From assembly GCA_020354085.1 (NCBI GenBank), contig CP070641.1:453840-460594 (forward strand): a stretch of DNA of 6,755 nt, given 5' to 3'. The notes beneath the pieces were generated by a model. The model ran no database searches. It saw only the letters and a program-made list of their open reading frames with translations, and had not been told where the DNA came from. Both the position numbers and the translations under genes were made by a program. Positions 1 through 5,436 of the stretch are shown one piece after another. How positions within the stretch are numbered: the first letter of the stretch is position 1; the number at the start of each line of letters is the position of its first letter. This stretch comes from Pseudomonadota bacterium. GTDB taxonomy: Bacteria; Pseudomonadota; Gammaproteobacteria; Acidiferrobacterales; Sulfurifustaceae.

Positions 1-156
1 AAGGAGTGGATGGACGAAAACGAGACCGGCGGCAAGCGTTTCCCCGAGATGCGCGCCAAGGCCGCCAAGCACCCGATCGAGGAAGTGGGCGAGCGCTTGC
101 GCGAGATGATGCCTTGGATCAAGGCTCATCGGATCGTCGACAAATCAAAGAACTAG
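1..156 (+). CDS. ilvC: Ketol-acid reductoisomerase (NADP+), C-terminal end only
   Basis: These are the last 51 codons of a gene whose start lies before the window; it ends at TAG 154-156. IlvC is a cytoplasmic enzyme of valine, leucine and isoleucine synthesis that isomerises and reduces acetohydroxy acids to dihydroxy acids using NADPH and Mg2+. The visible peptide has the typical end of the short class I enzymes: a WMDENETGG helix, then HPIEEVGERLREMMPWI and a basic tail ending VDKSKN. The catalytic and cofactor sites lie upstream and cannot be checked. The assignment rests on this tail and on the neighbours, since ilvC followed by psd, pssA and leuA is a familiar order in beta- and gammaproteobacteria. 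It feeds the same pathway as leuA downstream. Confidence 0.9.
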   Translation, partial: KEWMDENETGGKRFPEMRAKAAKHPIEEVGERLREMMPWIKAHRIVDKSKN

Positions 157-173
157 CCCGGTATCGTTGGATC

Positions 174-198
174 GAGGCGCGGTTGACGACCGCGCCTT
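174..198 (+). terminator. Terminator-like hairpin after ilvC
   Basis: AGGCGCGG (175-182) pairs perfectly with CCGCGCCT (190-197) around a 7-base loop, with one more G-T pair outside. The stem begins 18 bases after the ilvC stop and is followed by a moderately T-rich tail (TTCGTGTTCCGTT) rather than a clean T-run. It could be a weak intrinsic terminator that lowers read-through from the ilv genes into psd, or an mRNA-stabilising 3' structure. No convincing promoter was found between it and psd, so some read-through is expected. Confidence 0.4.
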
Positions 199-232
199 CG
201 TGTTCCGTTCAACGCCTCTGAGTATTTATTCG

Positions 233-883
233 ATGGAATCCGTAAGCCGTTACCCTATCCTCGCCCGCGAAGGTTGGGGCCACTGTGCCGTCGTCGCTGT
301 GCCGGCCGTGCTCGTGACCTGGATGTGGGGTTGGGTTTGGGCGGCACCGCTGTGGTTGGCAACGATCTTTGTGGTTCAGTTCTTTCGCGACCCGGTGCGC
401 AGCATTCCATCGGCACCGGGCACGGTCGTGTGTCCGGCGGACGGTCGAGTGATCGTGGTCGACGAGGTCGACGATCCGTACCTCAAACGGCGCGCCAAGC
501 GCGTCAGCATTTTCATGAACGTGTTTAACGTGCATTCCAATCGCATGCCGGTGGGAGGCGTGGTCAAAGAGCGCTGGTATCACGCCGGCAGCTATTTCAA
601 TGCGGCGCTCGACAAGGCCGCGCACGAGAATGAGCGCAACGCGTTGTGGGTACAGACCACCGACCAGCACGATATCGTGGTTGTCCAGGTTGCCGGATTG
701 ATTGCACGACGTATACTTTGTTACGTCGCGCCGGGGCGGGGCGTGGAGCGCGGCGAACGCTACGGCTTCATCCGCTTCGGTTCGCGCGTCGATGTCTACT
801 TGCCGCTCACTGCGACGGTGAAGGTTGCGTTGGGCGACAAGGTACACGGCGCATCCGGGGTTTTGGCGGAACTACACAGCTGA
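233..883 (+). CDS. psd: Phosphatidylserine decarboxylase proenzyme, short form
   Basis: Makes phosphatidylethanolamine by decarboxylating phosphatidylserine at the inner membrane, using a pyruvoyl group produced by self-cleavage. The 216-residue product matches the short Psd subfamily rather than the longer E. coli enzyme. Residues about 18-50 are hydrophobic and form one or two membrane segments. PADG is at 68-71, FNVHSNRMP at 98-106 with the conserved His101, and the self-processing site is FGS at 182-184, so cleavage between Gly183 and Ser184 would give a large beta chain and an alpha chain of about 33 residues. ATG 233 is chosen because MESVSRYPILAREGW resembles the family N-terminus; an upstream ATG at 167 would begin inside or before the preceding hairpin. 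The ribosome site is weak. pssA, which makes its substrate, starts 35 bases downstream. All key residues appear intact. Confidence 0.93.
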   Translation: MESVSRYPILAREGWGHCAVVAVPAVLVTWMWGWVWAAPLWLATIFVVQFFRDPVRSIPSAPGTVVCPADGRVIVVDEVDDPYLKRRAKRVSIFMNVFNVHSNRMPVGGVVKERWYHAGSYFNAALDKAAHENERNALWVQTTDQHDIVVVQVAGLIARRILCYVAPGRGVERGERYGFIRFGSRVDVYLPLTATVKVALGDKVHGASGVLAELHS

Positions 884-918
884 TCGTCATCGAGTCGAAC
901 TGCCGCAAGGACTAGAGA

Positions 919-1689
919 GTGACCGAAGACAAGCCCGGGAAGACCAAGCTACGGCGCAAGGGCATCTACATCCTGCCGAGCCTATTCACGACCGCAAGCC
1001 TGTTCGCCGGTTTTTACGCCATCATCCAGGCCATGAATGGCACCTTCGAGAACGCGCCGTTGGCCATTTTTATCGCCATGGTGCTCGATGCCCTTGATGG
1101 ACGCGTGGCGCGTCTCACTCATACGGAAAGTGAATTCGGCACTCAGTACGACAGTCTGGTCGACATGGTGTCGTTCGGCGTGGCCCCGGCCCTAATCATC
1201 TACGAGTGGGCACTGACCGGCATGGGCAAGCTTGGCTGGATGGCGGCCTTTATCTTCGCCGCCGGCGCCGGATTACGCCTGGCACGTTTCAACGTTCAGG
1301 TCGGCGTCGCTGACAAGCGCTATTTTCGCGGCCTGCCGAGCCCGGCTGCTGCTGCGCTCGTGATGGGCTTCATTTGGGTGCTGAACAGTTACGGTATTCC
1401 CGGTCGTGAGATCAGCATCCTGGCTTTGATCGTAACGGTGGCGGGCGGCGTGTTGATGGTAAGCAATGTGCGCTTCCGCAGCTTCAAGGACCTCGATCTG
1501 CGCGGGCGCATGCCGTTCGTGGCGGTTTTGGCCGTGCCTCTGGTGTTCGTTCTGGTCTTTCTCGATCCGCCGCAGGTTCTATTTGCCGGTTTCCTGGTGT
1601 ACGCCTTGTCGGGGCCGGTCGGTTACCTCTGGCGCTTGGTAACGCGCCTGGCCGAATCCGGCGAGGGCCGCAAGTCGCACAAGTCCTGA
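919..1689 (+). CDS. pssA: CDP-diacylglycerol--serine O-phosphatidyltransferase
   Basis: An integral membrane enzyme that joins serine to CDP-diacylglycerol to give phosphatidylserine, the substrate of the psd product just upstream. The 256-residue protein carries the complete CDP-alcohol phosphatidyltransferase signature near the N-terminus: D57, D60-G61, A64-R65, G74, D78 and D82, in the pattern DxxDGxxARx8Gx3Dx3D. The four Asp bind the divalent metals. Several hydrophobic segments follow (about 48-56, 83-97, 104-120, 142-158, 164-182, 198-215 and 218-238), as expected for this polytopic family, and the tail is basic. It is the Bacillus-type membrane synthase, not the unrelated peripheral E. 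coli PssA. The start is GTG 919, supported by AAGGA at 907-911 with 7-base spacing. Probably co-transcribed with psd. Confidence 0.93.
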   Translation: MTEDKPGKTKLRRKGIYILPSLFTTASLFAGFYAIIQAMNGTFENAPLAIFIAMVLDALDGRVARLTHTESEFGTQYDSLVDMVSFGVAPALIIYEWALTGMGKLGWMAAFIFAAGAGLRLARFNVQVGVADKRYFRGLPSPAAAALVMGFIWVLNSYGIPGREISILALIVTVAGGVLMVSNVRFRSFKDLDLRGRMPFVAVLAVPLVFVLVFLDPPQVLFAGFLVYALSGPVGYLWRLVTRLAESGEGRKSHKS

Positions 1690-1707
1690 AGTGCTGCCAT
1701 TGAGGAT

Positions 1708-1735
1708 TGGCGTTTCGCGCCGATTCGTTTAGACT
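1708..1735 (+). promoter_or_regulatory. Candidate sigma-70 promoter for leuL-leuA
   Basis: TTGGCG (1708-1713) and TAGACT (1730-1735) each match four of six consensus positions and are 16 bases apart. The inferred transcript start, about 6-8 bases after the -10 box, falls on or next to the ATG at 1742. An alternative -35 (TTGAGG at 1700-1705) has no good -10 at standard distance. The assignment rests on position and modest consensus match only. Confidence 0.35.
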
Positions 1736-1741
1736 CAGTTC

Positions 1742-1831
1742 ATGTTCGCAAGTATCACAGCGCATTTTTCCCCTGCCGCCGGGCGTCGTCCGGCGTCGCT
1801 GTTGCTTGCCCTCCTGCTGCTGCGCCGCTAG
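1742..1831 (+). CDS. leuL: Leucine-rich leader peptide, putative leuA attenuator
   Basis: A 29-codon ORF starting at ATG 1742 and ending at TAG 1829-1831, with its stop 114 bases upstream of the leuA ATG. It translates as MFASITAHFSPAAGRRPAS followed by LLLALLLLRR. Seven of the eight codons from 1799 to 1822 are Leu (CTG, TTG, CTT, GCC, CTC, CTG, CTG, CTG). In leucine attenuation, a ribosome translating such a peptide stalls at the Leu run when charged leucyl-tRNA is scarce, which changes the fold of the downstream RNA and switches on the biosynthetic gene. An in-frame TAG at 1730-1732 and the absence of another in-frame start before the Leu run make ATG 1742 the likely start. No Shine-Dalgarno sequence precedes it. 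What is seen is the ORF and its position; the regulatory role is inferred. The chance alternative is a run of CTG triplets in GC-rich DNA. Confidence 0.75.
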   Translation: MFASITAHFSPAAGRRPASLLLALLLLRR

Positions 1832-1923
1832 GCGCACACCCCTGCAGACCCTCCTGGCGAGGAGCAACAATACGCAACCAGACCCAGTTTCCCGAACCCG
1901 AGCGCCGCGCCGCGCGTGCGGCG
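1777..1923 (+). promoter_or_regulatory. leuA leader RNA with competing hairpins
   Basis: Four stems can be drawn. First, 1777-1784 with 1788-1795 (8 pairs including one G-T, 3-base loop), just before the Leu codons and suited to a pause hairpin. Second, TGCGCC 1821-1826 with GGCGCA 1831-1836, spanning the leader stop codon. Third, CTCCT 1851-1855 with AGGAG 1860-1864, 4-base loop. Fourth, 1903-1910 with 1916-1923 (8 pairs including one G-T), ending 10 bases before the leuA ribosome site. CCCTCCTG occurs twice, inside the Leu run (1809-1816) and at 1849-1856, so AGGAG could pair with either copy. This gives a possible ribosome-controlled switch. No stem is followed by a U-run, so termination, if it happens here, is not of the classic intrinsic kind. 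Confidence 0.45.
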
Positions 1924-1933
1924 ACCGACCAAT

Positions 1934-1940
1934 GAGAAGG
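1934..1940 (+). promoter_or_regulatory. leuA ribosome binding site
   Basis: GAGAAGG lies 5 bases before ATG 1946. It decides the leuA start against the in-frame GTG at 1916, which lies inside a predicted GC-rich hairpin and would add ten residues lacking any family resemblance. Confidence 0.7.
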
Positions 1941-1945
1941 CGTCC

Positions 1946-3493
1946 ATGAACGATCGTTTAATCATTTTCGATACCACGCTCCGTGACGGCGAGCAGAGTC
2001 CCGGCGCGTCCATGACCAAGGACGAAAAGGTGCGCATCGCGAAGCAGCTCGAGCGTATGCGAGTAGACATCATCGAGGCCGGTTTTCCGGCCGCGAGCAA
2101 CGGCGATTTCGATGCTGTTCAGGCCGTCGCGCGCGAAGTGAAGGACAGCACTGTATGCGGGCTGGCGCGCGCGGTTGAGCGCGACATCGACCGCGCGGCG
2201 GAGGCCATCAAGCCCGCGGCGCGCGGGCGCATTCATACCTTCATCGCCACCAGCCCCATTCACATGCAGAACAAGCTGCGCATGACGCCGGAACAGGTGT
2301 TGGAGCGTGCGGTGTGGGCGGTTAAGCGTGCGCGCCAGTACACCGACGACGTCGAGTTTTCTCCCGAGGACGCGGGTCGCTCCGAGGCCGACTTTCTCTG
2401 CCGCGTGCTCGAGGCGGTCATCGCCGCGGGTGCCGGCACCGTCAATATTCCCGACACCGTCGGCTATAACTTGCCGCACCAGTTCGGCGGCTTGATCAAG
2501 ACCCTTCGCGAGCGTATCCCCAACTCCAACAAGGCGATCTTCTCGGTGCATTGTCACAACGATTTGGGGTTGGCCGTGGCGAATTCCTTGTCCGCCGTGC
2601 TCAACGGCGCGCGCCAAGTCGAGTGCACGATCAATGGTCTGGGCGAGCGTGCCGGCAACGCCGCGTTGGAAGAAATTGTCATGACCGTGCGCACGCGCCG
2701 CGACCTCTTTACCTGCGACACGCGCATCGACACCACGCAAATCGTACCGGCCTCGCGCCTGGTGTCGAATATCACGGGTTTCCCGGTGCAGCCCAACAAG
2801 GCGATCGTCGGGGCCAATGCATTCGCGCATGAATCCGGCATTCATCAGGACGGCGTGATCAAGAAGCGCGAGACCTACGAGATCATGCGCGCCGAGGACG
2901 TGGGCTGGACCGCCAACCGCATGGTGCTCGGCAAGCACTCCGGGCGCAACGCCTTCAAGCAGCGGTTGAAGGAGATTGGCATCGAGTTCAAGACCGAGCA
3001 GGAGCTCAACTCGGCGTTCGAGCGTTTCAAGGACCTGGCCGACAAGAAACATGAGATCTTCGATGAAGACCTGCAGGCCCTGGTGACGGAGGAAAACATC
3101 GAGCAGGAAAACGAGCATTATCGTCTAGTGTCGCTCAAGGTCTGCTCGCAGACCGGTGAGACGCCGTTTGCCAATGTGACGGTCGCGGTCAACGGTAGTG
3201 AGAAGCAGGGGTCCGCGCCGGGCGGTGGGCCGGTCGATGCGTCCTTCAGGGCGATCGACAGTATCGTCGGGTCAGGCGGGCAACTGCTGCTCTATTCGGT
3301 CAGCAACATCACTACCGGCACGGACTCGCAGGGCGAGGTGACAGTGCGCCTGGAGAAGGGCGGACGCATCGTCAACGGCCACGGCGCCGACACCGATATC
3401 GTGATCGCCTCGGCCAAGGCTTACGTGAACGCGCTCAACAAGCTGGTGGTCCCGGTCGAGCGCACTCATCCGCAGGTCGGCACACCCATCTAG
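1946..3493 (+). CDS. leuA: 2-isopropylmalate synthase
   Basis: Catalyses the first committed step of leucine synthesis in the cytoplasm, condensing acetyl-CoA with 2-oxoisovalerate. The 515-residue length is normal for the bacterial enzyme. The catalytic TIM-barrel begins with DTTLRDGEQSPG at 9-20 (metal ligand Asp9, catalytic Arg13). The second metal site is HCHNDLG at 202-208 (His202, His204), followed by the signature around GLGERAGN at 231-238. HESGIHQDG is at 295-303. The C-terminal allosteric dimer domain spans about 390-515 and is complete, with GGGPVDA at 426-432 and a DTDI element at 482-485 leading into the AYVNALN helix, so leucine feedback inhibition is expected. ilvC at the left edge supplies the branch leading to its substrate. 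Expression is probably also controlled by the leucine-rich leader peptide upstream. Homocitrate synthase and citramalate synthase are relatives, but the sequence and context fit LeuA. Confidence 0.97.
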   Translation: MNDRLIIFDTTLRDGEQSPGASMTKDEKVRIAKQLERMRVDIIEAGFPAASNGDFDAVQAVAREVKDSTVCGLARAVERDIDRAAEAIKPAARGRIHTFIATSPIHMQNKLRMTPEQVLERAVWAVKRARQYTDDVEFSPEDAGRSEADFLCRVLEAVIAAGAGTVNIPDTVGYNLPHQFGGLIKTLRERIPNSNKAIFSVHCHNDLGLAVANSLSAVLNGARQVECTINGLGERAGNAALEEIVMTVRTRRDLFTCDTRIDTTQIVPASRLVSNITGFPVQPNKAIVGANAFAHESGIHQDGVIKKRETYEIMRAEDVGWTANRMVLGKHSGRNAFKQRLKEIGIEFKTEQELNSAFERFKDLADKKHEIFDEDLQALVTEENIEQENEHYRLVSLKVCSQTGETPFANVTVAVNGSEKQGSAPGGGPVDASFRAIDSIVGSGGQLLLYSVSNITTGTDSQGEVTVRLEKGGRIVNGHGADTDIVIASAKAYVNALNKLVVPVERTHPQVGTPI

Positions 3494-3496
3494 TCA

Positions 3497-3543
3497 GACG
3501 CGCCCGTCGGCGATAGCCGTGGCCGGCCGACGGGTTGCGCGTC
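3497..3543. terminator. Strong bulged stem-loop between convergent genes
   Basis: CCCGTCGGC (3503-3511) pairs perfectly with GCCGACGGG (3526-3534). The stem is extended outward by GACGCG (3497-3502) with CGCGTC (3538-3543) across a 3-base TTG bulge, giving 15 pairs in total and a 14-base loop. It starts 4 bases after the leuA stop and ends 3 bases before the stop of the convergent minus-strand gene, the usual place for a shared terminator. No T-run follows on either strand, so it may work with Rho or as a 3' end-protecting structure. Confidence 0.55.
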
Positions 3544-3546
3544 GGG

Positions 3547-3765
3547 CTACTTGCCGGATTTTTCCGGCGCCGTCAGTTCGTGAATCTTCTCGCGTCCGCT
3601 TTCGACGGCGCCGCGCGCCTTTTCCTGCACTGCGCGGCTCATGTCGAGACCCTCATAGGGGTTGCTCAGCAAATTACGGCCGCGCGCGTAGTTCATGCCC
3701 AAATGGAAGGCAACGACACCACCCACGATCAGCCCAAAGATAAACGCCCTCAGGAACGCCTTCAT
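3547..3765 (-). CDS. Small single-pass membrane protein, function unknown
   Basis: A 72-residue product I do not recognise. Residues about 4-24 (FLRAFIFGLIVGGVVAFHLG) form one hydrophobic segment with glycines at 11, 15 and 16, a G-xxx-G spacing that often helps helices pack. The remaining roughly 45 residues are hydrophilic and charged (ARGRNLLSNPYEGLD, then QEKARGAVESGREKIHEL), probably helical. It has no cysteine and no catalytic motif. ATG 3765 is chosen because GGGAGA (3779-3774 on the minus strand) sits 8 bases before it, whereas the upstream GTG at 3771 would be only 2 bases from that site. It converges on leuA with a strong stem-loop between them and diverges from the propeller gene. 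The good ribosome site, clear membrane segment and tidy position argue for a real gene; an inner-membrane anchor is the likely location. Confidence 0.7.
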   Translation of the reverse strand: MKAFLRAFIFGLIVGGVVAFHLGMNYARGRNLLSNPYEGLDMSRAVQEKARGAVESGREKIHELTAPEKSGK

Positions 3766-3830
3766 CGTCACTATCTCCCGGACCGGAAAATTTGGAATAA
3801 TGATAACGACAACGCGGCGAATTCACACGC
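3766..3830. promoter_or_regulatory. Divergent promoter region
   Basis: This gap between two divergent genes is AT-richer than its surroundings, especially 3787-3809 (AAAATTTGGAATAATGATAA). On the minus strand CATTAT (3802-3797) is a possible -10 box that would give a leader of about 25 bases carrying the GGGAGA ribosome site of the small gene. On the plus strand GATAAC (3802-3807) is a possible -10. No convincing -35 was found for either, so only the region, not exact boxes, is supported. Confidence 0.3.
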
Positions 3831-4703
3831 ATGCGGGAGCCAAAAGGGGGAGGCTTGCTCACGAACGCCAAGAGTTGGACGGTGGCTGTGCTATTGGGTG
3901 CCTGCGCAAGTCAAATGACGTTCGCCAGCCCTGCGGGCGGCGACGTTAAGGTGGCTTACGGTTGGCGTTTCGAGGTCTATGCCAACAACATACCGGCAGT
4001 AGACAACGTCGCCGTGGCGTTCGACGGAGAGGTCTACGCGACACAAGGGCTTACCGACGGGCGCGGCACCGTCGTGCGCGTCGAGAAGGGTGGGCCATTC
4101 GAAGTCGTGCTCGCCGATTTGAACCATGCCAATGGTTTGTACGTGCGCGGACGCTACTTGTATGTGAGCGAAGAGATCCCGGACGGCCGCGTGCTGCAAT
4201 TCGACCTGTGTGGCGGCGGCAGGCACCTGTTGGCGACATTGCGCAATCCTGAAGGCGTCGACATGTTGCCGGACGGCGACCTTATCGTCTCTGAAGACAG
4301 CGTGAGCGGGCGCGTCGTGCGCATCCAGCGCAATGGCACGGTCGAGACGCTGCTCGCAGGACTCAACCGGCCGGAGGGCATCGCGGTGGCAAAAAACGGT
4401 ACCGTTTTTGTCGCGGAGACGGCGACCGGGCGTATCCTGGCCTATCGGCGCGGAGAAATCGAGGTTATCGTGCATGACCTGGATGAGCCGGATCACGTCG
4501 CCGTGGCGGCCGATGGCGCATTGTGGATTACGGAGGACACGCCGAGTGGACGGCTGCTGCGTTTTCACAACGGGATGCTTGAGACCGTGCTGTCTGGTCT
4601 CAAAGCGCCACAGGGGATAGCATTCTTGGGGGATGGAACGGTTCTTGTGGCAGAACAAGATCGGAGTCGAATCCTGGCTGTCATGCGCAAGCCGTCCCCG
4701 TAA
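3831..4703 (+). CDS. Exported six-bladed beta-propeller protein (NHL/SMP-30-like)
   Basis: From ATG 3831 the product is 290 residues. A hydrophobic stretch at 16-26 (WTVAVLLGACA) indicates export; LGAC at 22-25 resembles a lipobox, and an alternative signal-peptidase I site lies near FAS at 31-33. The rest is a tandem array of about six 39-42 residue blades, each reading roughly G-[IV]-x-V-x-x-[DN]-G-x-[VL]-[YFLW]-[VI]-[SAT]-E-x4-GR-[VIL]-[VL], with the E/Q positions at 72, 114, 155, 196, 235 and 275. This is the pattern of NHL, SMP-30/gluconolactonase and Vgb-like propellers; the ligand or reaction cannot be read from it. ATG 3831 has no ribosome site, whereas in-frame TTG 3855 is preceded by AAGGGG (3844-3849, 5-base spacing) and would put the lipobox Cys at residue 17, a typical lipoprotein length. 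The start is therefore unsettled. It leads the udg-rimI block, 16 bases ahead of udg. Confidence 0.8.
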   Translation: MREPKGGGLLTNAKSWTVAVLLGACASQMTFASPAGGDVKVAYGWRFEVYANNIPAVDNVAVAFDGEVYATQGLTDGRGTVVRVEKGGPFEVVLADLNHANGLYVRGRYLYVSEEIPDGRVLQFDLCGGGRHLLATLRNPEGVDMLPDGDLIVSEDSVSGRVVRIQRNGTVETLLAGLNRPEGIAVAKNGTVFVAETATGRILAYRRGEIEVIVHDLDEPDHVAVAADGALWITEDTPSGRLLRFHNGMLETVLSGLKAPQGIAFLGDGTVLVAEQDRSRILAVMRKPSP

Positions 4704-4719
4704 AGGTTTTGTTGCACCC

Positions 4720-5436
4720 GTGACCACACGCGATCAGCTCCGCAACCAGTATCTTGATGCCATCGGCGTGCAACGCTGGCGTCCGCGTGAACCACGCGTG
4801 GATGAAGACAGCAAGACTGGTTCTGCCTGGTCGCCGATCGATGTGACTGACGCTGCAGTTGCGTCCACTCCGAATGCGGCAGCACGACTGGACTGGGAAT
4901 CGCTGCAAACTGCGGTTGCTGGTTGTACGCGCTGTGCGTTACACACGACACGTACGCAGACGGTATTCGGTGTGGGCAGCCGCAGCGCACGGTGGATGTT
5001 CGTGGGCGAGGCGCCGGGTGCGGATGAGGACGCGCAAGGCGAGCCGTTTGTGGGGCGCGCCGGGCAGCTGCTCAATGCGATGCTATTTGCGATGGGGTTG
5101 AAGCGTGAGGAGGTATTCATCGCCAACGTGCTCAAATGCCGCCCGCCTGGAAACCGCGATCCCCAGCCCGATGAGGTTGAACAGTGTGAGCCGTATTTGA
5201 TCCGGCAGATCGAGCTGATTCAACCCAAGCTGATCGTCGCGCTCGGCCGCCACGCAGCGCACAGCCTGCTCAAGACCGACTTGCCGCTCGCTAAGCTCCG
5301 TGGTCAGACGCTGAACTATCATGGCACCGCGTTGATCGTTACCTATCACCCCGCCTATCTGCTGCGTAGCCCGGGCGAGAAGCGCAAGGCTTGGCAGGAT
5401 CTGTGTCTCGCCAAGGCCATCATGGAATCGCCATGA
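4720..5436 (+). CDS. Uracil-DNA glycosylase, family 4 (iron-sulfur)
   Basis: Removes uracil, from cytosine deamination or dUTP incorporation, as the first step of base excision repair. From GTG 4720 the product is 238 residues. The N-terminal RDQLRNQYLDAIGVQRW resembles the leader helix of proteobacterial family members, followed by a linker of about 35 residues. The catalytic domain runs from about 60: Cys69 and Cys72 (CTRC), then Cys140 and Cys156, the four ligands of the 4Fe-4S cluster; motif A is GEAPG at 96-100 followed by ADED; NRDP is at 145-148; motif B is HPAYLLR at 210-216. All are present. GTG 4720 is preferred over the upstream in-frame ATG 4633, which would overlap the propeller gene by 71 bases. 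AAAGG at 4702-4706 is 13 bases away, rather distant, so the exact start is uncertain. rimI overlaps its stop. The family is often annotated as a phage-polymerase-related or Udg-type protein. Confidence 0.93.
   Translation: MTTRDQLRNQYLDAIGVQRWRPREPRVDEDSKTGSAWSPIDVTDAAVASTPNAAARLDWESLQTAVAGCTRCALHTTRTQTVFGVGSRSARWMFVGEAPGADEDAQGEPFVGRAGQLLNAMLFAMGLKREEVFIANVLKCRPPGNRDPQPDEVEQCEPYLIRQIELIQPKLIVALGRHAAHSLLKTDLPLAKLRGQTLNYHGTALIVTYHPAYLLRSPGEKRKAWQDLCLAKAIMESP

Noticed and set aside
167..232. Upstream ATG extension of psd
   Set aside because: It starts before and runs through the post-ilvC hairpin, and the extra 22 residues do not look like the family N-terminus.
209..847. 212-codon minus-strand frame opposite psd
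   Set aside because: Psd on the plus strand has all catalytic motifs; the antisense product is unrecognisable.
1799..1822. CTG-rich run as a simple triplet repeat
   Set aside because: Only three consecutive CTG codons occur and the others are different Leu codons (TTG, CTT, CTC), which points to selection for Leu rather than a microsatellite.
1958..3118. 386-codon open frame on the minus strand opposite leuA
   Set aside because: It lies wholly within a well-conserved leuA and its translation shows no family resemblance; long antisense frames are common in GC-rich genes.
4633..4719. Upstream ATG extension of the uracil-DNA glycosylase gene
   Set aside because: It would overlap the propeller gene by 71 bases, and family resemblance begins only after GTG 4720.
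3891..4727. 278-codon minus-strand frame opposite the propeller gene
   Set aside because: The plus strand carries clear blade repeats and a signal sequence; the antisense product has neither.
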